Shown: positions 41,987-50,150 of the stretch, piece after piece
How positions within the stretch are numbered: the first letter of the stretch is position 1
Layout: every line of letters begins with the position of its first letter
NCBI GenBank assembly: GCA_903908285.1
Contig: CAIVRH010000038.1
Span: 62,001-126,000, forward strand
DNA: 64,000 bases
Direction: 5' to 3'
Source: an uncultured candidate division Zixibacteria bacterium
GTDB lineage: Bacteria > Zixibacteria > MSB-5A5 > SM1-73
The notes under the pieces: model-generated
What the model saw: the letters and a program-made list of their open reading frames with translations, nothing else
Databases searched by the model: none
What the model was told of the DNA's origin: nothing
Translations under genes and position numbers: made by a program

Positions 41987-43237
41987 TTAGATTCCTTGAA
42001 AAAGCACTTTTAAATCGGGAAGGTTCAATCCTAATACCGAATTAAGGGTCAGGAGTACCACTCCAATTAAGATAACCAAAAGGAATATAAACTTCCCCAC
42101 ATCCTGCCCCTTTAAGCTCCCCAAAAGCTTGGGGTCTTTGGAAAGATAAGCTGAAGCCGCAAAAAGTTCCTCTCCGATCAGGGTATAATCGCAGGCCGCT
42201 ACGAAAAAGGGAAGTTGGGTGGGCATGGCAGTTCCGGCAATCTGGATAGCTCCTACCGAGTTGGCGGTCTCGGCTAAAAGCAAAGATTCGGCATAGAACT
42301 GTCCCTGAAGAAAAACCGCAGCTGGTCTTTCTCTTAAGAAAAGCCCATCCAAAGCTGCCGCGTAAGCAAACTGATCATTAGTGACGTAATAAACCATATT
42401 ATCATTATAGGAATCCGGTCTTCCGGCATTGAGGTATGCCTCTTTGACCACTTCTCTGGCGGTAACCATAACCAATGATGTGCAGACCGGCACTTCCAGC
42501 TTCGCCTCGTATTCTGCTGCCAGCTTTGCTACCCTTCCTAGGATGGTGATGCCGGCGATGGTTTGCATGCTGTCCATATCCATGATGCCGGGTACAAAAA
42601 TTATTTTTCTCCCCATCTCGGTCGCCCGCCCCACCGCATCATCTACCGCCTCCAGACCGGCGATCTTCCGGATAAATAGTCCCTTATCGGATTTGGCTTT
42701 TTCGATGAAGTAAAATATGGCAAACCCGATGATCAGGGAAAGTATGAACAGGCTCAAACGGCTTAAATCGAACCATTGTCTTTTGGCAAAGGCCGGAGCA
42801 CTGGGCAAAGATTCGGATGAACCGGCAGGGGAAAGCGCTCTGATCTTGTAGAAATAAGGCACTCCATTGGGGGCAGTGTTATCCGAAAAAAAGGTGGCGC
42901 CGGCCGTGGTGTTTCCGATTACCTTATATCCTGCATCTTTTTGAGTAGACTTGAGGATCTCGTATTTGGTTACATTCTTCGCTCCTCCCCCGTCATCGGC
43001 CGATTTATCCCAGCTGATGGTGATGGCGCCACCCTTATCATTGGGTATATCCTGAGCTACCACGTTGGTGGGGGGGGCAGGAGGAATCTGGATTTGGGCT
43101 GAACTCTCATTAACCGGATCGGGAGTTTTTTCAACTCCAACCGCCAAAGAAACAAAGATAAAAAAGATAAGCACAGAAACGGCTGCTGAAAAGTACAGGG
43201 GTATCGATTTGTCTATCCGGTTAAGCATACTCTTCAT
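41987..43237 (-). CDS. Module 1 subunit a: FN3 plus DUF6754-type membrane protein, first gene of the run
   Basis: A 416-residue exported membrane protein that opens the twelve-gene run. Signal helix, FN3 domain at about residues 50-155 (P-P-T-N-V-V-A-Q-D, AITISWDKSADDGGG, Y-E-I-L-K-S-T, FYKIRALSPAGS), membrane helix (LFILSLIIGFAIFYFI), then the shared cytoplasmic domain: GRATEMGRKIIFVPG, FYAESLLLAETA, GAIQIAGT, DYTLIGEELFAASAYL. The FN3 loop SADDG is almost the same as in module 2. A leader with promoter and terminator lies directly upstream. Confidence 0.75.
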   Translation of the reverse strand: MKSMLNRIDKSIPLYFSAAVSVLIFFIFVSLAVGVEKTPDPVNESSAQIQIPPAPPTNVVAQDIPNDKGGAITISWDKSADDGGGAKNVTKYEILKSTQKDAGYKVIGNTTAGATFFSDNTAPNGVPYFYKIRALSPAGSSESLPSAPAFAKRQWFDLSRLSLFILSLIIGFAIFYFIEKAKSDKGLFIRKIAGLEAVDDAVGRATEMGRKIIFVPGIMDMDSMQTIAGITILGRVAKLAAEYEAKLEVPVCTSLVMVTAREVVKEAYLNAGRPDSYNDNMVYYVTNDQFAYAAALDGLFLRERPAAVFLQGQFYAESLLLAETANSVGAIQIAGTAMPTQLPFFVAACDYTLIGEELFAASAYLSKDPKLLGSLKGQDVGKFIFLLVILIGVVLLTLNSVLGLNLPDLKVLFQGI

Positions 43238-43251
43238 TGTTCCTTGATAAA

Positions 43252-43291
43252 ATAAAAAAAACCTTCAGAAATTTTATATCCATGAAGGTTT
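43252..43291 (-). terminator. Terminator-like hairpin in the leader of the modular operon
   Basis: On the minus strand AAACCTTCA (43291-43283) pairs perfectly with TGAAGGTTT (43267-43259), followed by TTTTTATTTT. It lies between the leader ORF's stop and the first module gene (43237). Confidence 0.72.
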
Positions 43292-43394
43292 AACGGGTAA
43301 TGATTTCAGGATGCGGGTTGATCGTCACTGGTTCCTTGATCCTGGCCTTACTGCATGACCGCATGTTGTTTTCAAAAATGAGTTTCAGATTCAT
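43290..43394 (-). CDS. Possible 34-codon leader peptide
   Basis: An open frame from ATG 43394 to TAA 43292-43290, protein beginning MNLKLIFENNMRSCSKARIK and ending H-P-E-I-I-T-R. It is in a short leader between a good promoter and a terminator-like hairpin whose stem overlaps the stop codon. The ribosome site (GAGGT) touches the ATG, which is poor. It may be a translated attenuator leader or simply non-coding leader. Confidence 0.3.
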   Translation of the reverse strand: MNLKLIFENNMRSCSKARIKEPVTINPHPEIITR

Positions 43395-43425
43395 ACCTCT
43401 TTTTTAGCACCCCCAAACTTTATTC

Positions 43426-43454
43426 AATTTAGCAGTCTCACTAAATTTAGTCAA
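43426..43454 (-). promoter_or_regulatory. Sigma-70-like promoter of the modular operon
   Basis: On the minus strand TTGACT (43454-43449), a 17-bp spacer and TAAATT (43431-43426). Start would lie near 43419, some 180 nt before the first module gene. Confidence 0.6.
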
Positions 43455-43971
43455 GCGAAAAATTGGAGGATGTTTCATATTTATTATGTTCTCACTCTTA
43501 AAGCACTTCCTGGATTGTGTAATAGATTTTAAAACTCTAAAGGTCAAAGCTAAACCGATACATTTGAAAGGGGGGAATATGCACGCAGCCGGAAATGTAT
43601 CATCAACCATACTTAACACAAGTTATGTTGCAAAAACCGCGCCGATTACAACATCTTTTCTTATTATCCCTACGTTCACAAGTTATTCGGACAGAATCAA
43701 TTGGGGGCGGACTAATGTTGGATTGTATGGGAATGGAGTATCGCTTGAGAAAAACCGCAGGAGCCTGCGAACCATCTTTCCCGGGATAAACATAGATTGT
43801 AGCTAAGGCGATATTGAATAACGAACAAAATCCGTTCGTCCAAAACTGCGAATCCACAGAAATCAAACAGCACCTGACCTTAAGTCAGGTGCCGGTATAT
43901 GCTTCATGTATCTGGAAACTTGGAGATTCACTCAATATGATAGGCTATGAATCAATGAACCAAATTCCGCT
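43455..43971. other. 517-bp spacer between the modular operon and the GlmL-like pair
   Basis: I see no dependable gene. A plus-strand frame at 43579-43806 has a purine-rich stretch before its ATG but its product looks random. The hairpin GCACCTGAC/GTCAGGTGC (43870-43892) lies 80 bp after the stop of the barrel-sandwich gene and is probably its terminator. Confidence 0.45.
43870..43892 (-). terminator. Perfect 9-bp hairpin, probable terminator after 43972
   Basis: GCACCTGAC/GTCAGGTGC with loop CTTAA. On the minus strand it is followed by TGTTTGATTTC, only moderately T-rich. Confidence 0.5.
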
Positions 43972-45099
43972 TTACTCCTCCAGCATTTCCACATTCGCTC
44001 TGGGTATTATCGCTTTGGTCCCGTCCTGGAACTCCACCTCCAACACCCGGGCGGACGATTCCGATTCCAATTTTTGCAACGCCGGAGGAAGAGCGCAGAC
44101 TTTGCCCAGATGACCAAAATATGGCTCCCGGATTACCCGCACCGGACATCCTTCGGTAAGCCCGATATTTTCCAAATCCACCATGGCTTCCTTTTTATGC
44201 ATATCGCCGACATATGGAATAACCACTTCCGGACGGATTACCCCGGCCCGAATTTGAGTGGCACCGTTTATACACGCCATCATCCCTTCCTTGGACTTAA
44301 GCAGGGAGAAGGTCTTCTCCGCCATGTTTATCTGCCCGAATCCCTCGGTAACAACCAGGGTTATCCCTAATTCCTCGGAACCGGTTATCGCTACTCCCAA
44401 GTCGTATCCCAAAAAATCCCTCAAGTCCTTATCATCGAATCCGCCAACTACCACCCCCTTGGCTTCCATACTTACCGCTTTCTTTATGGCATCCGCAGTG
44501 ACCAGACTCCCCCCTACGATCACTTTACCTTTGCAATCCTTTTCGATTAATTTGTCGGTTAATACTTCCTGGTTATCCTTGACCACCACTTTGATCTCAC
44601 CGTGAGTCTCACCTCCGATACCGAAAATCCCCTGAATGAAGGAACCCCAGGTGGATACGGCTACCCCCTCCCTTTCAAATACCTCCACCACATCGCCATC
44701 CAAGTATGCTTTTATCTCCACCGGAATGGGATTTCCCCGGATCAACACCTGCCCGGTAACGGAGGAGATGCTCTCCACCGTCCCCTCGGCTTTGGATTTG
44801 CATTCGGAGCTGAACAACCCAAAAAAACTTTTGCTTTTGGCTATGACCTCTCCCTCTTTAACCCTTTCTCCATCTTTCTTTAGCATGTGGAACATGATGT
44901 CTTCCGGCGGAATGCCCAAGACATTGGCTACATTGAAAGGCTCCACATTCCCCGGAAGCAGAGTCCGGGCCACCACCGTATCCGGCTTTACCTTGTCACC
45001 CACCTTGACTAAAACATCCCCTTTTAATGGAAGTATTCTTTTTTTGGTTACCTGAATCTTTTCCGTTACCTTCAATCCCGGCGTATATGCGTGACCCAT
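43972..45099 (-). CDS. Protein with lipoyl-like barrel-sandwich N-terminus, partner of GlmL-like ATPase
   Basis: A 375-residue soluble protein. Residues 15-50 read ILPLKGDVLVKVGDKVKPDT and GNVEPFNVANVLGIP, a barrel-sandwich hybrid pattern as in RnfC or biotinyl domains, with a second half at about 85-120 (GERVKEGEVIAKSK, AEGTVESIS). No biotinyl or lipoyl Lys motif is seen. The middle (GKVIVGGSLVTADAIKKAV, GVVVGGFDDKDLRDFLG) looks like an alpha/beta unit, and the end (GCPVRVIREPYFGHLGKV, VEFQDGTKAIIPRANVEMLE) like a KOW/SH3-type domain. It is 100 bp downstream of the ATPase gene and presumably works with it. I know of no function. Confidence 0.6.
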   Translation of the reverse strand: MGHAYTPGLKVTEKIQVTKKRILPLKGDVLVKVGDKVKPDTVVARTLLPGNVEPFNVANVLGIPPEDIMFHMLKKDGERVKEGEVIAKSKSFFGLFSSECKSKAEGTVESISSVTGQVLIRGNPIPVEIKAYLDGDVVEVFEREGVAVSTWGSFIQGIFGIGGETHGEIKVVVKDNQEVLTDKLIEKDCKGKVIVGGSLVTADAIKKAVSMEAKGVVVGGFDDKDLRDFLGYDLGVAITGSEELGITLVVTEGFGQINMAEKTFSLLKSKEGMMACINGATQIRAGVIRPEVVIPYVGDMHKKEAMVDLENIGLTEGCPVRVIREPYFGHLGKVCALPPALQKLESESSARVLEVEFQDGTKAIIPRANVEMLEE

Positions 45100-45198
45100 A
45101 ATCTCTCTCCTGTTTTCAAACCTTTAATGTCTTAGTCTTTTGCGGCGGACTGCGGACTTGTCCTGAGCGAAGTCGAAGGACGGTCGACGACGGACATC

Positions 45199-47058
45199 TT
45201 ACAATCTCTCCAGCGCCTCTTTGGGGTAAATATCCAAAGCCAGCATCCACTCTTTCAGCTTTTGTACCCTTACCTTTGGATCGGTGGGAAGGATAAATGG
45301 TCGTCCCCGGCCGTCCAGAATTATCCCGCTTACTCCGCCGTGTATGGTAGCCTCGATCTTGTTCCCTTTGCCCGCTCCCAAGTCAAAACCCCGATGCGGA
45401 TTCAAGCTGGCTTTGCAAGTCAAGGGGATATCGGTTTTCTCGTCCAAACCCAGTGGAATCTTTCTCATCTCCCCTGATTTTATCGAGCCTTCCACGTTCT
45501 TTCCATCGGGCATTGTGAAACTGTATGCTAAAATCTCCTTTTCCTCTTTTCCGCCTCTGGCGGAAGATTCTCCTATAGGGGCAATGCAAGTACCCAGATG
45601 AATCAGACAATCCTTGTCAAATACCTCGGTTGCGGCTTTGGGATGAACCGTGGATAATACACCCAATTGCGGCATCATGAAGATGGAATCCACCGCCAGC
45701 CGGGTTATCGCCTCCGGCAGAAAGGCGTCTATCATCATCAAAGCTGCCTGCTGTCTGCGCGGAGCGTGGGAGAGAACTCCTCCGGAACCGATGAGCATGT
45801 TCAAAGTCGTCATATTGACTAAGGTCAGCCCGCCGGCAGACTGGTCAAAGGCATCAGCAATGGTTCTTTGCTGCTGCACTCCCTTGAGGGTAGTGGCAAA
45901 AGATTTGTGCTGGATGAATGCCAATCTTAATGCCTCTTTGGCGATGGCTTGTTCGAAGATCAACTCCTCCATCATCTGGGGGATGGTGGTCGGGCGAATC
46001 ATCTTGTTTTTCACCCGGTTCCGCAGATCTCTTTCATCCATGTGGAAAGGAACCCAGCGCATCACGTTCTCTAAGCCCGATTCCGCGAAAACATTGGAGA
46101 CCGAGTAGCTCATTCCCAAATTGGCGCTAACCGTACGGTTGAAAACCCCCTGGAAAACGGAAAAAATATCGGTGGTCGCACCGCCGATATCCACACCTAC
46201 TGCCTCGATTCCTTCCTGATCCGCTATGGTCTTTATGATCAGCCCCACTGCTCCGGGTGTGGGCATGATGGGGGCATCGGTCCAGGTCATCAGCTTCCGG
46301 TAACCGGGAGCTTGAGCCATCACGTGCTCCATGAAAAGGTCGTGGATTTTTTCCCGGGCGGGAAGAAGATTTTCTCTTTCCAGCACCGGCCTTAAGTTAT
46401 CCACGATAGTCAGATCCACCTTGTCTCCCAGGGTTTCCTTGATCGCCTCTCTGGCATTCACGTTTCCCGCATAGATTATCGGAAGTTTATATCCGGTTCC
46501 CAATCTGGGTCGGGGATCGGCTGCAGAGATCAACTCGGCAATCTCTACTACGTGGGTAGTGGTTCCGCCGTCGATTCCACCGGACAAAAGGATCATATCG
46601 GGTCTTAGATGTCTGATTCTTTGAATCTGCTGGTGGGGAAGCCTTTTGTCGTTGGAGGAGATCACGTCCATGACGATGGCGCCCGCTCCCAAAGCCGCGC
46701 GCTCGGCCGACTCGGCGGTCATGCTTCTCACCACCCCCGCCACCATCATCTGCAAGCCGCCGCCGGCGGAAGAGGTGGAGATATAAATATCCGTCCCCTC
46801 GTTCCCCTTAGCCGGAGAGATGATCTGACCCTTCTCATTCAATAATTTCCTTCCGGTCAGCTCTTCTACTTCACCCACCGCGTTTAAAACTCCCATGGTA
46901 ACGTCCTCGAAGGGAGCTTCCACCGTAGTGGGCGCTTCACCCCGGACGATCAGCCGGAATTCCTCCCCGCGCTTCTCAATTAAAATCGCTTTGGTGGTGG
47001 TGCTGCCGCAATCCGTTGCCAGGATTATTTTGATGTCTTCCGGTTTTAATCCTTTCAT
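45199..47058 (-). CDS. GlmL/MutL family ASKHA ATPase
   Basis: A 619-residue actin/Hsp70-fold protein. Phosphate-1 motif ATDCGSTTTKAILIE is at residues 14-28, phosphate-2 G-V-D-I-G-G-A-T-T-D near 290, and a later M-L-I-G-S-G-G-V-L-S-H acts as the adenosine motif. GlmL (MutL) proteins accompany the B12-dependent glutamate mutase GlmES and may reactivate it. No glmE, glmS or other B12 mutase is in this window; instead the gene heads a pair with a barrel-sandwich protein and lies upstream of the three membrane modules. A GGAGTCAT site precedes the ATG at 47058. The role here is unknown. Confidence 0.82.
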   Translation of the reverse strand: MKGLKPEDIKIILATDCGSTTTKAILIEKRGEEFRLIVRGEAPTTVEAPFEDVTMGVLNAVGEVEELTGRKLLNEKGQIISPAKGNEGTDIYISTSSAGGGLQMMVAGVVRSMTAESAERAALGAGAIVMDVISSNDKRLPHQQIQRIRHLRPDMILLSGGIDGGTTTHVVEIAELISAADPRPRLGTGYKLPIIYAGNVNAREAIKETLGDKVDLTIVDNLRPVLERENLLPAREKIHDLFMEHVMAQAPGYRKLMTWTDAPIMPTPGAVGLIIKTIADQEGIEAVGVDIGGATTDIFSVFQGVFNRTVSANLGMSYSVSNVFAESGLENVMRWVPFHMDERDLRNRVKNKMIRPTTIPQMMEELIFEQAIAKEALRLAFIQHKSFATTLKGVQQQRTIADAFDQSAGGLTLVNMTTLNMLIGSGGVLSHAPRRQQAALMMIDAFLPEAITRLAVDSIFMMPQLGVLSTVHPKAATEVFDKDCLIHLGTCIAPIGESSARGGKEEKEILAYSFTMPDGKNVEGSIKSGEMRKIPLGLDEKTDIPLTCKASLNPHRGFDLGAGKGNKIEATIHGGVSGIILDGRGRPFILPTDPKVRVQKLKEWMLALDIYPKEALERL

Positions 47059-47087
47059 ATGACTCCTTCACTTTTATCTTGCTCGTG

Positions 47088-47111
47088 GCGTAAGGACTAA
47101 AGTCCTAACGC
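47088..47111. repeat. 24-bp imperfect palindrome around AGGACTAAAGTCCT
   Basis: GCGTAAGGACT pairs with AGTCCTAACGC around AA. It is of the same type as the palindromes at 12305 and 32638 and lies just upstream of the GlmL-like start. Confidence 0.6.
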
Positions 47112-47201
47112 ATCCAACTATTTTATATCAGGAATAACTCCCGACAAAACTATGAATATACACTTTCTAATAAAATTTACAATATAAATTATTGATGTTG
47201 C

Positions 47202-47269
47202 GTCAGGACCTCCCGGACGGGAGGGCTCAGACGAGCCCCCGTCTGGGGGTGTCTGCCCTCAGTCCTGAC
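47202..47269. repeat. GC-rich compound hairpin
   Basis: Outer arms GTCAGGAC and GTCCTGAC enclose CCTCCCG/CGGGAGG and GCCCCCGTC/GTCTGGGGG-type pairs. It separates the M15 peptidase stop from the GlmL-like promoter region. There is no T-run. Confidence 0.55.
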
Positions 47270-47309
47270 ACCTGTTCCTATTGCATCAGGAAAACTCCCT
47301 ATGCAACAT

Positions 47310-48029
47310 CTACCTCGTTTGGCAATACTGAAAATGCATGGCGTCGGGGTAGGACCAATCCCCACCCCAGATGAAACCGGCGTCTTTGAAACACTGGGCC
47401 AACTCCCGGGTCATCTCATAATGGCTTTGTCCAAACGCATTCCATTTGGCATTAATATCTATAGCAATTCCCCAGCTATGCGCAGACCAGGAATTACCGC
47501 CCCGTTTCAACCGCGAATCAAAACACCCGTCAAAGGTTTTTAATTGTCCGGATAATCCCCGCTTTACCACATTTTCAAAAGCTATCCGAAACTTGGGCAC
47601 CACCAGGCGGTGGCAGAGAAAACCAAACCAATTGGAATGAACAAAAGCCTTATCCGCAGGTGTTAGCCAGCCGAAGTAAATATGTTGCAAAGCATTCCCG
47701 TAAAGTGACAAATCACATCGGGCTAAGTTTTGTTCCTGCCAGCCTGCCACACGAAAATCCCCAAAAACATCAAAGCAGAATTGTTCCAGCGGAGGTTCGT
47801 TCAGAGTTGGTATCAGATCGGGAATGGATTCACCAAACAAAGCTCCCCAGGTTTGGTTTCCCACCACCCCATCCGCATCCAGACCCTTTTCCTGCTGGAA
47901 TTTCAATACTGCGGATTCGGTCATAGGTCCGAACACTCCATCCACAGCTCCCACCGAATAACCCAATTGGCTCAATTTCTCTTGAAGCACCTTCACCAAA
48001 CTTCCCTGGCTACCTCTGGTTAGAAACAT
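47310..48029 (-). CDS. Peptidoglycan-binding plus M15-type peptidase
   Basis: A 239-residue protein with an N-terminal peptidoglycan-binding domain (VKVLQEKLSQLGYSVGAVDG, FGPMTESAVLKFQQEKGL, W-G-A-L-F) and a C-terminal D,D- or L,D-carboxypeptidase-like M15 domain: W-S-A-H-S-W-G-I-A-I-D-I-N near residue 180 and D-A-M-H-F near 234, giving the H, D, H zinc ligands. Such enzymes trim or cut peptide stems in the wall. No signal peptide is seen, so it could be lytic only when released, as an endolysin-like enzyme, or use another export path. Confidence 0.85.
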   Translation of the reverse strand: MFLTRGSQGSLVKVLQEKLSQLGYSVGAVDGVFGPMTESAVLKFQQEKGLDADGVVGNQTWGALFGESIPDLIPTLNEPPLEQFCFDVFGDFRVAGWQEQNLARCDLSLYGNALQHIYFGWLTPADKAFVHSNWFGFLCHRLVVPKFRIAFENVVKRGLSGQLKTFDGCFDSRLKRGGNSWSAHSWGIAIDINAKWNAFGQSHYEMTRELAQCFKDAGFIWGGDWSYPDAMHFQYCQTR

Positions 48030-48060
48030 AAAACCTCCCTCTTAGTAACGAGTCTGCGTA

Positions 48061-48104
48061 GCAGAGCCTTCACTTGTCCTGAGTTTATCGAAGGATGGCT
48101 CTGC
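48061..48104. repeat. Nested palindrome GCAGAGCC ... GGCTCTGC
   Basis: Outer inverted arms (48061-48068, 48097-48104) enclose a CACTTGTCCTGAG...TCGAAGGA segment. The same inner words occur at about 45155 and in the 23685 and 24907 repeats. Confidence 0.6.
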
Positions 48105-48190
48105 TCAACTTGTCAATCCTTGGCTTGAGGATTAAGTCTTGAATCTGAGGGTTTTCCTCAAGACTCGACACTCCATACTCAAAACTGTAG

Positions 48191-48847
48191 TCATTCCTTT
48201 AATGCTGCGGCGATGGCATCTCCAAACTCTTTTGAGGCTGGTGGACCACTGGCGGTGATGATCTTACCGTCTCTTTGAACGCTGGCTCCGGTATATTCCG
48301 CTCCCTTGTCTTTCAGATTGGAAGCTGCCGACTCGGAGACCGTCGCCTTCTTCCCCGCAAGGATTCCCGCATTGGCGCAGGTGACCGGAGCCAGACAGAT
48401 GGCGCCGACGATCTTGTTCTTCTTTACTGCATCATTCAGAAGGGAATGAACCACCGCATCATCCCAGTATTTGGTCGATCCGGAGCCGCCGACTAAAATT
48501 ATCGCATCCCACTGATCGGGTATTATATCGCTTATCCGCATATCCGGCCTTACCAAAGCCCCTAACATACCCTTACAAGTCTCCGTGGTAAGGCTGGCGA
48601 CTTTAACCAAAGCCCCTTGCTCGGTTAAAACGTTCTGCGGTTCGATCAGTTCTTCATCCCGGAAATTTTCCGGAGAGATTATCATCACCACTTTCTTACC
48701 GGATAAAGCTTTTGGTTGTGCTGCTTCCTGTGAGGACATTTGCTCCTCCTGTTGAGAAACTTCAGCCTCTTTTTTTGGTCCCTTGCATCCAATCAGAAGA
48801 AAACCCAAAAACAGTAAAAGGATTAATAGAAAAGAAACCTTTTTCAT
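48191..48847 (-). CDS. DJ-1/PfpI family lipoprotein
   Basis: A 218-residue exported protein: signal helix ending in L-L-I-G-C (lipobox), a polar linker, then a DJ-1/PfpI domain (KKVVMIISPENFRDEELIEP, AIILVGGSGSTKYW, and the nucleophile elbow GAICLAP near residue 148 with the reactive Cys). Homologues act as glyoxalases, chaperones or proteases; the exported, lipid-anchored form is less common. The start at 48847 is set by GGGAGGAGAAA. Its downstream neighbour on the same strand is the M15 peptidase. Confidence 0.85.
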   Translation of the reverse strand: MKKVSFLLILLLFLGFLLIGCKGPKKEAEVSQQEEQMSSQEAAQPKALSGKKVVMIISPENFRDEELIEPQNVLTEQGALVKVASLTTETCKGMLGALVRPDMRISDIIPDQWDAIILVGGSGSTKYWDDAVVHSLLNDAVKKNKIVGAICLAPVTCANAGILAGKKATVSESAASNLKDKGAEYTGASVQRDGKIITASGPPASKEFGDAIAAALKE

Positions 48848-48926
48848 TTTCTCCTCCCATAATACCGCAATTCGAATATGGTCCGCATATGGATCTGGGG
48901 GAATATAAACCTGTTCGACCAAATCT

Positions 48927-49346
48927 CTATTTCCCTATCAGAAAATATCTTATCTTCTCTTTGGTGTTTTTCTTTTTCCATTCCTCTTTTCTTTTGGATT
49001 TTCGTTCCTGCTTTAATTGTTTTTCCTTGGTAAGCGCTTCCGCGTCGATCTTTTCTATTTTCTGCAGAAGCCTTTCCACCGTTTCCCTTTCTTCCATCAT
49101 CCTCCTCAACTCATCATAATCCTTCCAGGAAAAAAGCGTCTGAACGAAAGGCTCGAAGAATGCCATCATCTGGCTTCCGATGTAATTTAAGGGCTTCATC
49201 GATTCCAAAAAGAGTATAGCCGGAATCGCCATCTTCCAATGAACCACCTTCTGGGCGATCTTGGTTAGAATCTCCTCCTGCTGAGGAGAAAGCTCCTTTA
49301 ATTCCCCTTTTTCACCCCCCCACATGAACATGTCCCGGAATCCCAC
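48927..49346 (-). CDS. Uncharacterised 139-residue protein with coiled-coil tail
   Basis: An N-terminal ELSPQQEEILTKIAQKVVH helix, a hydrophobic M-A-I-P-A-I-L-F-L-E segment near residue 45, an ESMKPLNYIGSQMMAFFEP stretch, and a very charged coiled-coil tail rich in Lys and Glu (ERKSKRKEEWKKKN). It could be peripheral to the membrane. I recognise no family. It starts 80 bp from the DJ-1 gene on the same strand. The ATG at 49346 precedes a second in-frame Met. Confidence 0.6.
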   Translation of the reverse strand: MGFRDMFMWGGEKGELKELSPQQEEILTKIAQKVVHWKMAIPAILFLESMKPLNYIGSQMMAFFEPFVQTLFSWKDYDELRRMMEERETVERLLQKIEKIDAEALTKEKQLKQERKSKRKEEWKKKNTKEKIRYFLIGK

Positions 49347-49487
49347 AAATCACCTCTGGTTGCTTTGTTATATCTACTTAATCTACTTAATCTGCTGTGA
49401 ATACTTATCTTGTTTCATCTGCTTAATCTATTTTATCAGCTGTGAATACCCTCTTTAATCTATCCGTCATCAGTCATCCGTAATTCG

Positions 49488-49925
49488 TCATTTGTCAGTT
49501 TTTTTCACTATTTTGGATTTTACGAATTCGACCACTAAGTCCCGGTTTTGATTGAATCTGATATAAAGCCCCCGGAAATTTTCCAGACGGGATGGTCTCT
49601 CAAACGGCGAGAGCAGAACACCGTTTTTGTCCACGTAATATGACCGGAACATATCCCACTTCTTTTCCCTGACAGTAAAAAAGAATTTGATCCTGACCTT
49701 ATCGTTGCCCAGCAGATATTGAGTGGGGAGAAAGAACGAAGACATGGAACCCAGCATTATCACCACCGAAATTCCCAATAAAATAGGATTGGAGGAGGTC
49801 CAGTAAACTATCAGCCAGACGGCTATCAGAAATGCGATTACTCCGATCGACACCCAGACGTTTTTCTTTGCCGGGTGGGATGACCACACTAGTGACGGTT
49901 CTTGGTTTAATATTTCATTCATCAT
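49488..49925 (-). CDS. Small membrane protein with two helices, unknown
   Basis: A 145-residue protein with two adjacent membrane helices (VWVSIGVIAFLIAVWLIVYW and ILLGISVVIMLGSMSSFFL) and a strand-rich C-terminus (NDKVRIKFFFTVREKKW, FRSYYVDKNGVLLSPF). The C-terminal part resembles a PH-like module of small membrane proteins (bPH-type), but this is a visual impression. No operon partner is evident. The start is the second Met of a tandem ATG. Confidence 0.6.
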   Translation of the reverse strand: MMNEILNQEPSLVWSSHPAKKNVWVSIGVIAFLIAVWLIVYWTSSNPILLGISVVIMLGSMSSFFLPTQYLLGNDKVRIKFFFTVREKKWDMFRSYYVDKNGVLLSPFERPSRLENFRGLYIRFNQNRDLVVEFVKSKIVKKTDK

Positions 49926-50150
49926 GCAAACACCTATACCTGTTCAGTTTTTATTTATGGTCATCGGAAAGGTTTGGGTTAGTTAGCTCACCACCCGTCG
50001 GTTGGTTATTCTCAGGATCAAGATTCAGATCGGTTTTTTATTTAAGTTAGGTTGTGATTTTTGTGCGACTAACGAAACCGACATACCATAGACGATACCT
50101 AGCTGAAACCTTCCAGACCAACAGCCAAACCACCGTTTCTTATCTTACCT

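Noticed and set aside
43486-43806. Plus-strand frame of about 75-106 codons in the spacer before the modules
   Set aside because: The product has no pattern, there is no conserved neighbour, and the supposed ribosome site is only a purine run. Rated as chance.
43603-43866. Minus-strand 87-codon frame in the same spacer
   Set aside because: It is Cys- and Arg-rich without domains, has no ribosome site, and overlaps another chance frame.
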